DNA of 64,000 nucleotides from Streptobacillus moniliformis DSM 12112 (GTDB lineage Bacteria; Fusobacteriota; Fusobacteriia; Fusobacteriales; Leptotrichiaceae): NCBI RefSeq assembly GCF_000024565.1, contig NC_013515.1, positions 62,001 to 126,000 of the forward strand, read 5' to 3'. Shown piece by piece: positions 8,446 to 18,308 of this stretch (position 1 is its first letter; each line of letters starts with the position of its first letter). The notes under the pieces were generated by a model. It saw only the letters and a program-made list of their open reading frames with translations, ran no database searches and was not told where the DNA came from. The position numbers and the translations under genes were made by a program.

Positions 8446-10014
8446 ATGAAAAATAATTTCAAATATATACTAAATATATTTTCTAAATTAGGATTTAAAA
8501 AAATAACAATTTATCTTTTAGTAGTTTTTACTAGTTATATATTAATTGTATTTCAACCAATTTTTATAAGTAAAAGTATAAAAGAAGGTTCAATTTATTT
8601 TATAGTTTTGTTATTTTTATCTTTAATTATAGAAGAAACATTGGAATTTTATAATAATTATATTATACAAAAAATTAGAAATTATTCTAAATTAGTAATA
8701 TGGGAAGGAATAATAAATAAGAGTTATTTTGAATTTTTTGAATTAAATTTAGGAGAGATACAAAATTTAATTCAAGAGGGTTCTTTTTTAATAAGATCAC
8801 TTTATGATATTTTTCTTAGAATATTTAAAAATTTAATTATGATAATAGTATATTCTATTGTATTATATAATATTTATAATCTTATTGGAGTTATATATTT
8901 AATATTTTATTTGATATATATGTACATATCATATATTTTTTTAAAAAATGATAGTAAAACTATTTCTAATTCAATTGATATAACTTCAAAAATAAGTAGT
9001 TTTATAGTTGATTATTTCATAAATTATGATACAATTCATAGTGAAGATTCATATAAATATGAAACTGAAAATTTAAAAAAATTTTTAAATGAAGAAGAGA
9101 AAAGCTATTATTCAGTTCAAAAAAATATTGTTAGATCAAATTTTTTACTTAGAATATTTTTAATATTTGTAAGTGGTATAGTTATTTTTATAGGTTTTAA
9201 TAAAAAAATAGATATAAGTTTAATATTGATAATAATATATTCAATATTTAATTTAAATAATTTTGGGAAATATATTTTGAGTTTTTTTGAATGCTGGGAT
9301 AGAATAAGAATAGTTTTAGAAAAAATAAAAATGTTTGATTCAAAAGAAATAGAAGGACATTTAAATATAAAATATATTGATAGTGAAGATATAATAGTAT
9401 TGAAAGATATATGCTATAAATATCCAGATTCTAATGAAATTATTTTTGAAAATAAATCTTTATCAATAAAACAAGGAACTAAGAATCTATTAATAGGAAA
9501 AAATGGTAAAGGGAAATCTACTATTTGTAAAATTATTTCTAATATGTTAAATGTTTCAAAAGGCGAAATTATATATAATAGTAAGTATATAAATAATGAA
9601 AAAGAAATAATATATTATTCACAAAATATTAATTTATTTGATAGAAGTATTATAGAAAATATAATATATCCAAAAAGTAAATTTGATGATATAAATTTAT
9701 TAGATATAAGAAAAATAATAAAAGAATTAGAATTAGATAACATAATAAAAAGTGATGAAGATTTATTAGAAAAGAAAATAGGAGATTTTAGTAAAAAAAT
9801 TTCTGGAGGAGAAAAACAAAAAATATTAATAGCTAGAGCTTTATTAAGTAATAAAAAAGTTATTATATTTGATGAGATAAATTCAGGTATAGATAAATTT
9901 AATAATGAAAATTTTTATAAATTAATAAGTAAATATTTAAGTGATAGAACAGTTATTATAATTTCTCACAGAGAAGAAAAAAATGATATTATAGATAATG
10001 TTATTACATTATGA
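8446..10014 (+). CDS. ABC exporter half-transporter (membrane domain plus ATPase)
   Basis: A 522-residue fusion. Residues 1 to about 290 hold several hydrophobic helices like an ABC-exporter membrane domain. Residues about 310-522 form the ATPase, with Walker A GKNGKGKST, signature ISGGEKQK, Walker B KVIIFDEI (Glu present) and H-loop ISHRE. The substrate is unknown; the arrangement resembles peptide or bacteriocin exporters. It is even richer in A and T than the opp genes and is short for this class (about 570-600). It lies 24 nt after oppA, behind a weak site (AGAAG), so it may be the last gene of the opp transcript. A strong terminator follows. Confidence 0.8.
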   Translation: MKNNFKYILNIFSKLGFKKITIYLLVVFTSYILIVFQPIFISKSIKEGSIYFIVLLFLSLIIEETLEFYNNYIIQKIRNYSKLVIWEGIINKSYFEFFELNLGEIQNLIQEGSFLIRSLYDIFLRIFKNLIMIIVYSIVLYNIYNLIGVIYLIFYLIYMYISYIFLKNDSKTISNSIDITSKISSFIVDYFINYDTIHSEDSYKYETENLKKFLNEEEKSYYSVQKNIVRSNFLLRIFLIFVSGIVIFIGFNKKIDISLILIIIYSIFNLNNFGKYILSFFECWDRIRIVLEKIKMFDSKEIEGHLNIKYIDSEDIIVLKDICYKYPDSNEIIFENKSLSIKQGTKNLLIGKNGKGKSTICKIISNMLNVSKGEIIYNSKYINNEKEIIYYSQNINLFDRSIIENIIYPKSKFDDINLLDIRKIIKELELDNIIKSDEDLLEKKIGDFSKKISGGEKQKILIARALLSNKKVIIFDEINSGIDKFNNENFYKLISKYLSDRTVIIISHREEKNDIIDNVITL

Positions 10015-10054
10015 TGTTTATTTGTGATAGACTTATAGAGAGTGTAAGAAAAAA

Positions 10055-10080
10055 CCTGCTTTTTAAAGCAGGCTTTTCTT
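10055..10080 (+). terminator. Rho-independent terminator after the ABC exporter gene
   Basis: CCTGCTTT (10055-10062), a two-base loop, AAAGCAGG (10065-10072), then CTTTTCTTTT. It lies immediately upstream of, and in frame with, the headless outer-membrane protein sequence that follows. Confidence 0.85.
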
Positions 10081-10081
10081 T

Positions 10082-12092
10082 TGTTAGAGTAGCATCATTA
10101 AGTGCAGAATACTACGTTAAAAACGATAGTAAAACAGAATTTGGTTATGAAAATGCCTTTACCAAAAAAGCATCAACAGAATTAAACTGGGGAGGAATAT
10201 TTGGTAAAAACAAAGAAGTATTTACATTTGTAGGAGGTGAAGTAAACTTAGATAAAGATACTAACTTTGGAGGAGAAATCCTTTTAGGAATAAATGTAAA
10301 AAAAGCAATAACAAAAGATATAGGCTTAATATTAAATGCAGCCTATCAATATAATGATAAAGCAATGAATAAGAAAGCCTTTGAAGAAAATATAAGAGAA
10401 GTATTAAAAAGTAGAGGAGAATGGAAAGAAGAAATAGAAAAAGACAAATATAAACTAAAAAGATATTACCGTGGACAAGGATTAAGATTTAAAGGAGAAG
10501 AGACTTTATTTTCAGGAGTAGTAGATTATAACCATAAACTATTTAAACTACAAAGTGGAGTAATATATACAGCAGGATATGCAGCAAATTCAAATAATAG
10601 ATTAGAAAGCTTTTTAAATTTAAAGACAAATAAATCAAACTATGATATAGAGTTAGACATAGATCATAAGTTTAAGTATGAAAGACCAGACACAAATAAA
10701 GACAACGGCACTTATTCAAAAGGAGGAAGATTAAACATAGAATTAAGTGCAAGAGGTAATGTAGGAAATTTAAATACATATAATAAGGGCATAGTATATT
10801 TAGGGACAATAATACCAAGTAAGAAGGATTATCAAATAACAAGTGAGAATGAAGTTAAATATACTATTAATAACATTGAGCTATCAACAGCCTTTAATAA
10901 TAAGTTAGCCTTTAGACAAGTAGAAAAAATAAATCCTGATAAATTAAAGATAAGATTACAACCAGAATTAAAACTAGGATTAAAGTATGCTAATAAGAAT
11001 ATAGACTTTGAAACAAATGGACTAATAAAGGGTAGGGTAGATCTTAAGAAAGAGCAATCAAAAAAAATAGAAATAGAAGGTGATGAATACACTAAAGATA
11101 ATAATGTAACAAATAATAACACAGATATTAAGAGAGCAATTTCTAATATATATGTTGATAGTAGAGCAGGATATAAATTAGGAGTTTTCAACTTTAGGTT
11201 AGCAGGAAGATATGTAGGGGTAGTAAGTCTTAAAGAGAAAAGTAAAGACATTGATGCATATAACCAATATGCATTTGTAGGACCAGGAATAACATATGAG
11301 AGTAAGGTAAAGGAACTTAAATTAAAACATAGTTTTGATATAAGATATGAGATAGGGTATAAGGATAAGAAGACATTTAGTGTAATAAACTTTTGGAGTG
11401 ATAATAGACAAGAGTATAAGGTAAATGATAAGTTATCATTAAAGGGAGAGGTAAACTTTACAAGTTCAAATAGATTCTCATTTATAGACAAGGACTCAGA
11501 TAAAAATGAAATACTATTATTAGCAGACACAAAGGGGACAGTAGAATACAAACTAAATAACAAAACAGACCTTACTTCAACATTAGGGTTAAAGACTATA
11601 TCACTGTTTAAAGAACATAATCAAAATGGTATGAGTGATAATAACAAACATGGAGATGAAAGTTTACACTTAGATGTAAAATATGCATTTAAGGTTTCAA
11701 ATGAAAATAAGGTAACATATCAATTAAATAATAATATAGATATAGTAGGTAGAATAGATACAAGTTTTGCATATGGATTAAAATCAGATAAGTTATATGA
11801 GAGTTTAACAATGATAAAGAGAGAAAGAATAGGAGAAGATGGGATAATAACACATACAGAGGGAGATCTTAAGAAGATAAAGGAAGATGAACAAGCATTT
11901 GGAGCTGACAATAGAGCAATTTTATTAATATCACCGAGTGCAGAATTAAGTTTAAAATACTTAAATGATAAGCTACATGTTAAGCCAAGCTTAGGGGTAG
12001 ATGTAAGTGCTAAAGTAGCTAAAAACCAAAGTAAGTTAGAATACAAAGCAGTAAATGTAAAAGCAAGATTACAAGTGGAATATAGATGGTAG
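10082..12092 (+). pseudogene. Headless outer-membrane beta-barrel protein (no start or signal peptide)
   Basis: About 670 residues of an outer-membrane protein ending in VEYRW, with the C-terminal aromatic residue expected of beta-barrels. It matches the intact paralogue at 19.5 kb along its length: AEYYVK start, a GGIFGKNKEVFTFVGG-type segment, REVLKSRGEWKEE, FSVINFWSDN, and the IKRERIGEDGI region. The sequence just before AEYYVK (VRVASLSA) looks like the second half of a signal peptide. Upstream, however, the frame runs straight into the terminator of the preceding gene, with no ribosome site or usable start. The apparent start at 10011 reads through that hairpin and is unlikely to be real. 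Either it is a 5'-truncated pseudogene or a silent cassette. The barrel itself has no internal stops. Confidence 0.75.
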
Positions 12093-12106
12093 GGGAAGGA
12101 GGATTA

Positions 12107-15100
12107 ATGAAAAGACTAAATATATTTTTATTAAATTTAATAGCTTTATCTAATATATCGTTATCACAAACAACACCTAAGAAAAGAAATACATCTACAA
12201 GAAATCAAACTACTGAAGTAAAAGAAAATGATTTCTTTAATTTTAGAAATGCAAAGAAGATAAAGTTAGAATTAAATGCTAACTTATAAAGTGAATTTAA
12301 TAGTTCACCATTAAGATCTAATAATATATTTGATGGTTCACTAACACTATATGAATTTCTTAAACTATCAGGAGGAGTATCACTTTCAAGAGATCAAATT
12401 GGAGCAGAACTAAATGGATAAGAAACATATTTATCTTTAGGGTTAAACTTTAAAAAGTTTGGTAATATAGAATTAGATATAGATTCTAATAGGGTATTAA
12501 GACTTAGATATGAATATAAAAAAGATATTAATGACTTTAGTATAGCTATTAGAAATGGGTTTACTACATTTAATATTCAACGTTAGATAGGTAAGAATGA
12601 TGTTAAAGAAGAAAGAGAAAATAGATATGAATTAGATACTAAGATAAAATATGATATAAATAAAAACTTTACATTAGTTAGTGATCTTAATTTATGGTTA
12701 TCAATGTGGCATTCAGAAAAAAGATTAATACCATATTATTTTTTAGTTGGAACAGGAGTAGATTATAAAAATAGTATATTAAGAGGAAAAGACTATAAAG
12801 GAACACTAACATCAAATATATATGCTAGTCATTATAATGCAAGAAATCAAGAAACTAATGTTAATAGTGGAAGTGGAGGTAGCGGTAATAACAATAACCA
12901 TACTGTAAGAAGCTCTGAACATTATAAAGGCTTTATAGTTGAGGGACATTTAGGATATGAATTTGAGAAGGAATTAGGGGATAAAGGATTAATAAGTATT
13001 CTTGGTAAGATTAATGCAGACATAGAGAAGAGTTATACTAATAAAACAATAGAAAGATATCAAAATGATGGAAGTGCAAATTCTGAAGACGACGATGATG
13101 ATGACAATGACAATAATAAAGATAGATTTGATATTAAACTAATACCAAGTATAAAATTAGGATATAAATTTAATGATAACTTTAATATAGAAGTAGAATA
13201 TGCAGCTAGTATACTATTTAATAAAGCTGGATATATAGCAATGGGTATATTAGCTTTAAGTTCACTAACAAGTTTTTCTACAACTATATACCTTAAAAAC
13301 AACTTAGAAGGAAGCCTAGAATATTCTAAAGATAATAAATATGAATACAAAATACATGATAGCTTAAACCTAGGAATACTAACAGGAAAGAACAATGAAG
13401 TATTTGCTTATTTAGGAGGAAAACTAGAAAAAGGAAAACCAGTAGATGGAAGAATCAATAAAAGATGGATTAAAGTTAAGAGGCTTATGGGACAGGAGAT
13501 ATGAAGAGGATGATGAAGCAAGGAAAGAGTTTTATCATTCACAAGGATTAAGATTAAAAGATGAACAAATACTAGCATCAGGATTAATAGATCTAACATA
13601 TGATAATACTAAATCAAAAATAGGATTAATATATACAACAAAAGACTTAGATAACCTAACAGGAAGGGTAGAAGGATTTGTAAATGTAAGACAGTCTGTA
13701 AAGGATATATTAGATATATATGTAAATGTAAACTATAAGTTAAAGCCAGATATATCAAAGAGGTTAGGGAGATTAAAGGGAGATATAACATTAAGTAAGA
13801 AGATAGGAAATGTTGATTTAAAAGGTAAGGCATATGGATATTTAGGGACAGTATTAATAAGTGATAGAGATAGAAAGGTAGGGATAGAGGGGACTTTATT
13901 ATATAATAAGGATAAGATAAATATAAAGAGTGTAATAAAGCATGATACAATATTTGACTATAGCAAGAATAAACAAACAAATAAAGAATCTAAAACTGAT
14001 TCAACAGAAAGTTACTTTCATAATCAGGAGTTATTATTTGATTTAGGATATAAGAGTAATAGGATAGAGGTAAAGACAGAGAACAAGATAAGAGGGAAGG
14101 TGTTTACTAAAAGCCTTGCAATAGACAAAGACAAGTATAAAAGTAGTGATACAAACAAAGACAAAACAGTATTAACATTATATACATCAAATAAGTTAGT
14201 TAGAAGTTTTGGTAATTTGGGATTAAGCCTAGATGCAAGATATAGAGCTGGTTTAGACTATAAGGATTCAGGAAGTGTTACAGATGAACATATATCACTT
14301 TTAGGATTAGGTATAAATTATAAAGGAACTAATACAAAAAATAGTATAGATACAGCTTTTATAGCAGGATATGTAGATAGCAAGGAGCTATATATCTTAA
14401 ATGTATGGAGTGATAATAGTATAGATTATAGAATGAATAACAAATTAAGATTAATAGGAAAATTAAACTTAACGAGTTCAAATAGGTTAGGGATGCTATA
14501 TCAAGGACAGGAAACGGAGATATTGGGATTAGGAGATATAAGTGGAAGGATAGAGTATAGACCAACAGATAGGGTAGAGATAATAAATGAGGTAGGTACA
14601 AAGGCAATACTTTTATTTAACTATAATGATCGTAAGAAAGCCCAACCTAAAACTTCTAGCAGTACTACTAATAATAATAGTATGTCAGATAAATTACAGA
14701 AATTACATTTACATACCCAATATCAATATAAGGTATATAGTGATAATAGTGTGTCATACAAGATAAATGATGGAATAAGATTAATAGGTAAATTAGGATT
14801 ATCATATTTAAATGGATATGATAGTGAGAGGTTATATACAGCTCTAAGAGATATAAAGAGAAAACAGATAGGGGAAAATGGAATATTAGAGATAAGTAGT
14901 AAAGACACTAAAAAGATAAAAGAAGAAAAGCAATCATATGGAGAAGATAATTTATCAAAGATATTAATAAATCCTAGAATAGAGTTAGAGTTAAGGTTTA
15001 TGGAAGATAAGCTATTATTAAAACCAAGAGGAGAGGTAATAGTATCAATAGCAAACAAGGAAAATGAAAACTTTAAATACAAGAACACAACATTAAAGTT

Positions 15101-15128
15101 AGGATTAAATGTTGACTATAAGTGGTAA
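12107..15128 (+). pseudogene. Fused and nonsense-interrupted outer-membrane protein gene
   Basis: A good site (GGAAGGAGG) and ATG at 12107 start a signal peptide (MKRLNIFLLNLIALSNISLSQ). The frame then meets three stops, TAA 12287-12289, TAA 12419-12421 and TAG 12584-12586, yet continues coherently to about 13445. Around 13225-13280 a second signal-peptide-like stretch (IAMGILALSSLTSFS) appears in mid-frame, followed by the mature start of a barrel paralogous to its neighbours. This suggests two OMP genes fused. At about 13445 the frame shifts, and roughly 45 residues present in both paralogues are missing. The second frame then runs to 15128 and ends in VDYKW. A Ser/Gly/Asn linker and an Asp-rich stretch (about 13086-13120) also occur. 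It is dead as one protein; its pieces could serve as donor sequence. Confidence 0.85.
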
Positions 15129-15153
15129 TATTTTTATGTGAAAATATTAGTGT

Positions 15154-15180
15154 AAAAGGGGTGGCAACACCTCTTTTCTT
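15154..15180 (+). terminator. Rho-independent terminator after the OMP pseudogene
   Basis: AAAAGGGGTG (15154-15163), GCAA loop, CACCTCTTTT (15168-15177) with G-U pairs, then CTT. It separates the OMP region from tsaE. Confidence 0.75.
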
Positions 15181-15207
15181 ATGGTATACTATAACTACGG
15201 AGGAATA

Positions 15208-15678
15208 ATGAAAAAAATATTAAAATTTGAAGAAATTGATGTGTTAGCTGATAAAATTAGTGAGAAAATTTTAAAAGATAATAAATTTAAATCAATAGCT
15301 TTAATAGGAGATTTAGGAGTAGGGAAAACACATATATCTAAAAGAATATGTAAGAATTTAGGTGTTGAAGAAAATGTTAAAAGCCCTACATTTACTTATC
15401 TTTTAGAATATGATTTAGGGGATAGAACTATAGTACATTTTGACCTTTATAGATTATCAAATATAGATGAACTTTATGAAATAGGATATGATGACTATAT
15501 ATCTGATGGAAATATTTTTTTAATAGAATGGGCTAATAATGTACCAGAAGCTATACCTGATAACACTTTATATATAAACCTAGAGCATAGAGATGAAACT
15601 ACAAGAGTAGTTTCTTTATATAAAATTAAAGAGGGGGAAATTAAATATGTCGACATTGATAATTACGACTTCAACTAA
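15208..15678 (+). CDS. tsaE: tRNA t6A biosynthesis ATPase TsaE
   Basis: A 156-residue P-loop protein. Walker A is GDLGVGKT (about 33-40), followed by SPTFTYLLEY and the family's HFDLYRL and IEWANNVPEAIP motifs. TsaE assists TsaB/TsaD in making N6-threonylcarbamoyladenosine at position 37 of ANN-decoding tRNAs. I chose ATG at 15208 because GGAGGAATA stands just before it; an in-frame ATG nine codons earlier lacks a site. It overlaps tsaB by 32 bp, which suggests coupled translation in the tsaE-tsaB-ftsY unit. Confidence 0.93.
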   Translation: MKKILKFEEIDVLADKISEKILKDNKFKSIALIGDLGVGKTHISKRICKNLGVEENVKSPTFTYLLEYDLGDRTIVHFDLYRLSNIDELYEIGYDDYISDGNIFLIEWANNVPEAIPDNTLYINLEHRDETTRVVSLYKIKEGEIKYVDIDNYDFN

Positions 15679-16318
15679 ACTTGCTTCTCTTTCACTTTAT
15701 GATAATGATAATATGTTAGGAAATATTAATGTTAATGTGAAGAGAACACATTCAAGCTATATAATAGATCAAATTTCATCACTATTATCTTGGAGTGGAA
15801 TTAAAATTGAAAATATACAAAATGTAATAGTTTCAATAGGACCAGGTTCATTTACTGGAGTTAGAATAGCTATTTCTGTAATTAAGGGAATGTTTGTAGG
15901 TAGAAATGTTAAGATATATGAAGTTAATGAATTAGATGCCTTAGGATATCAAGGTAATATGATATATATGGACAAGGTAATAGCTATGATAGATTCAAAT
16001 AAAGAAAAAATATATTATGGTAAATATGAAAATGGTAAAAGAATTGGACAACTTTTAGTTGGTAAATTAGATGATGTAATATCTCTAGTTAAAAATGAAG
16101 AATATAAGTTAATTGGGGATGCTGTTATTTCATATAGTGAAAAGTTAGAAGAAAATGGAATAAAAATACCGATTGCTGATACTTTTTTAAGAATAAATTC
16201 TGGAATATTTTATGCAATGTATAAAGATAATTTATTAAAAGAGGTGGACTTATTTAATTTAGTGCCTGATTATTTAGAAAAATCACAGGCAGAAAAGGAG
16301 AAAAATGGGAATATCTGA
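15647..16318 (+). CDS. tsaB: tRNA t6A biosynthesis protein TsaB
   Basis: A 223-residue protein of the TsaB/TsaD fold. ITTSTKLASLSLYD opens the ASKHA domain, and IVSIGPGSFTGVRIAIS is the signature segment. TsaB is the scaffold that dimerises with TsaD. GAGGGGGAA precedes the start inside tsaE, and the end overlaps ftsY by 14 bp. tsaD and tsaC are not in this window. Confidence 0.93.
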   Translation: MSTLIITTSTKLASLSLYDNDNMLGNINVNVKRTHSSYIIDQISSLLSWSGIKIENIQNVIVSIGPGSFTGVRIAISVIKGMFVGRNVKIYEVNELDALGYQGNMIYMDKVIAMIDSNKEKIYYGKYENGKRIGQLLVGKLDDVISLVKNEEYKLIGDAVISYSEKLEENGIKIPIADTFLRINSGIFYAMYKDNLLKEVDLFNLVPDYLEKSQAEKEKNGNI

Positions 16319-17198
16319 TTTATTAATTAAACCTAAAAAGGGATTTTTTACTAAATTAAAGGAATTTTTTGTAGGAGAAGCTATTACTGATGAAGTGTAT
16401 GAAGAATTAGAAGAACTTTTAATACAGGCTGATTTAGGTATGAAAATGACTTTAGAAATAGTAGAAAATTTAGAAAAAAATGTAAGAAGTAAAGGCATTA
16501 AAAGTAAAGAATTAATGTATGATGAACTTAAATTATTACTTTCTGAAAAATTAGAAAAATTTAAGGATAATAGCTTAAATATACAAAAGGGTAGATTAAA
16601 CATTATTTTAGTTATAGGTGTAAACGGAGTAGGAAAAACTACATCAATAGGTAAGATTGCTATGAAATTAAAAAAAGAAGGTAAGTCTGTAATAATAGGT
16701 GCAGCAGATACTTTCAGAGCAGCAGCAATAGAACAGGTTGAAATGTGGGGACAAAGAGCTGGAATAGAAGTAATTAAGCAAAAACATGGTTCAGACCCAG
16801 CAGCAGTAGTGTTTGATACTATAAATACAGCAAAATCTAAAAATATTGATGTTGCAATAATAGATACAGCAGGAAGATTACATAATAAGGTTGATTTAAT
16901 GAAAGAGTTAGAAAAGATAGATAAAATTATTAAACAAAATGTTGATGAATATGAATCTTTAATAGTTGTTGATTCTACTACAGGTCAAAATGGATTAGAA
17001 CAGGCAAGAATGTTTAATAATATATCTAATATTACAGGGGTTATACTTACAAAATTTGATGGTACAGCTAAGGGAGGAATAATATTTTCTATAGTTTCAG
17101 AGCTTAATAAACCAGTTAAATTTTTAGGTGTAGGAGAGGGTGTAGATGATTTAAAAGTTTTTGACTGTAAAGAATTTATTAATGAAATGTTTAACTAA
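16305..17198 (+). CDS. ftsY: Signal recognition particle receptor FtsY
   Basis: A 297-residue SRP-type GTPase. A short basic N-terminus replaces the long acidic A domain of E. coli. The NG domain shows GVNGVGKTT (G1), DTFRAAA (G2), DTAGR (G3), TKFDGTAKGG (G4) and the closing GVGEGVDDLKVFD. It docks ribosome-nascent-chain/Ffh complexes at the membrane for co-translational insertion. AAAAGGAG lies before ATG within the tsaB end. The ffh gene is elsewhere. Confidence 0.96.
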   Translation: MGISDLLIKPKKGFFTKLKEFFVGEAITDEVYEELEELLIQADLGMKMTLEIVENLEKNVRSKGIKSKELMYDELKLLLSEKLEKFKDNSLNIQKGRLNIILVIGVNGVGKTTSIGKIAMKLKKEGKSVIIGAADTFRAAAIEQVEMWGQRAGIEVIKQKHGSDPAAVVFDTINTAKSKNIDVAIIDTAGRLHNKVDLMKELEKIDKIIKQNVDEYESLIVVDSTTGQNGLEQARMFNNISNITGVILTKFDGTAKGGIIFSIVSELNKPVKFLGVGEGVDDLKVFDCKEFINEMFN

Positions 17199-17273
17199 TA
17201 GTTTTACTTGAATTTTGGTTTATTTATTGTTAAAATATTAAGAAAGTTGTTTGAAAATGAGGAGATGAATAAT

Positions 17274-18299
17274 ATGGCAGATTTAATTCAAGAAATTAAA
17301 GAAAAGGAAAAAGAACATAAAAAAACAGTAGTTTTACCAGAATCTGAAGATGAAAGAGTATTAAGAGCTGCTGAACAAATTACTAAAGAGGGATTTGCTA
17401 ATATCATATTAGTTGGTAAAGACTATCAAGTAAGAGAACATGCTTCAAAAATAGGGGTAGATTTAAGTGGAGTACAAATTATTGATCCAATGTCTTTTGA
17501 AAAAACACCAGAATTTATTAGACAATTTGTTCATTTAAGATCTAAAAAAGGAATGAAAGAAGAACAAGCTCGTGAAATCATTCAAAATGATGTAAGATTT
17601 TTTGGAGCTATGCTTGTTAGAAACTGTATAGCAGATGGTATGGTTGCTGGTTCTAGTTCACCAACATCTAATGTATTAAGAGCAGCAATACAAGTAATAG
17701 GACCTAAAAAAGGTTTAAAAACAATTTCAAGTTCATTTATTATGCAAACAAAAACTAAGGAATTTGGAGTAGATGGAACATTAATATTCTCAGATTGTGG
17801 AGTACTTCCAAATCCAACTGCTCAACAAATTGCGGATATAGCGATATCGGCTGTTGAAAAATCAAGATTAATAACTAAATTTACTGATCCGAAAGTAGCA
17901 CTTTTAACTTATTCAACTAAAGGTTCTGCTGAAGGTGAACAAGTAACTAAAATGAGAGAAGCATACAAGATATTAGAAGAAAGAGGAGTAGACTTTGAAT
18001 TTGATGGAGAATTACAATTAGATGCTGCGATAATTCCAAGTGTAGCTGAACAAAAAGCTAAAGATTCTAATGTTGCAGGTAAAGCAAATATTTTAGTATT
18101 CCCTGATTTATGTTCTGGAAATATAGGGTATAAGTTAGTTCAAAGATTTGCAAAAGCTAAGGCTTTAGGACCATTAATTCAAGGGCTTGCAAGACCTGTG
18201 CATGATTTATCGAGAGGATGTAATGTAGAAGATATAGTTGATGTAGTTGCAATAACTTGTGCAGAATGTGCAGTATTTTGTGAAATTTTAACATTATAA
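17274..18299 (+). CDS. pta: Phosphate acetyltransferase
   Basis: A 341-residue enzyme interconverting acetyl-CoA plus phosphate and acetyl phosphate plus CoA. The KTVVLPESEDERVLRAA opening, the VAGSSSPTSNVLRAA segment and the late GPLIQGLARPVHDLSRGC motif are typical of the short (class I) Pta. I chose ATG at 17274 because GAGGAG is nine bases upstream; earlier in-frame ATGs (17208, 17265) have no site or sit against it. It lies 9 bp ahead of ackA, forming the acetate/ATP-generating branch of fermentation. Confidence 0.95.
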   Translation: MADLIQEIKEKEKEHKKTVVLPESEDERVLRAAEQITKEGFANIILVGKDYQVREHASKIGVDLSGVQIIDPMSFEKTPEFIRQFVHLRSKKGMKEEQAREIIQNDVRFFGAMLVRNCIADGMVAGSSSPTSNVLRAAIQVIGPKKGLKTISSSFIMQTKTKEFGVDGTLIFSDCGVLPNPTAQQIADIAISAVEKSRLITKFTDPKVALLTYSTKGSAEGEQVTKMREAYKILEERGVDFEFDGELQLDAAIIPSVAEQKAKDSNVAGKANILVFPDLCSGNIGYKLVQRFAKAKALGPLIQGLARPVHDLSRGCNVEDIVDVVAITCAECAVFCEILTL

Positions 18300-18308
18300 G
18301 GAGGAAAA

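Noticed and set aside
10011-10081. Natural start of the first OMP at the ATG overlapping the exporter stop
   Set aside because: The frame runs through a strong terminator hairpin, gives no signal peptide and lacks a ribosome site.
10832-15088. Long minus-strand open frames opposite the OMP genes
   Set aside because: They are hydrophobic Leu/Ser/Tyr-rich antisense shadows of AT-rich coding sequence, with no ribosome sites or motifs.
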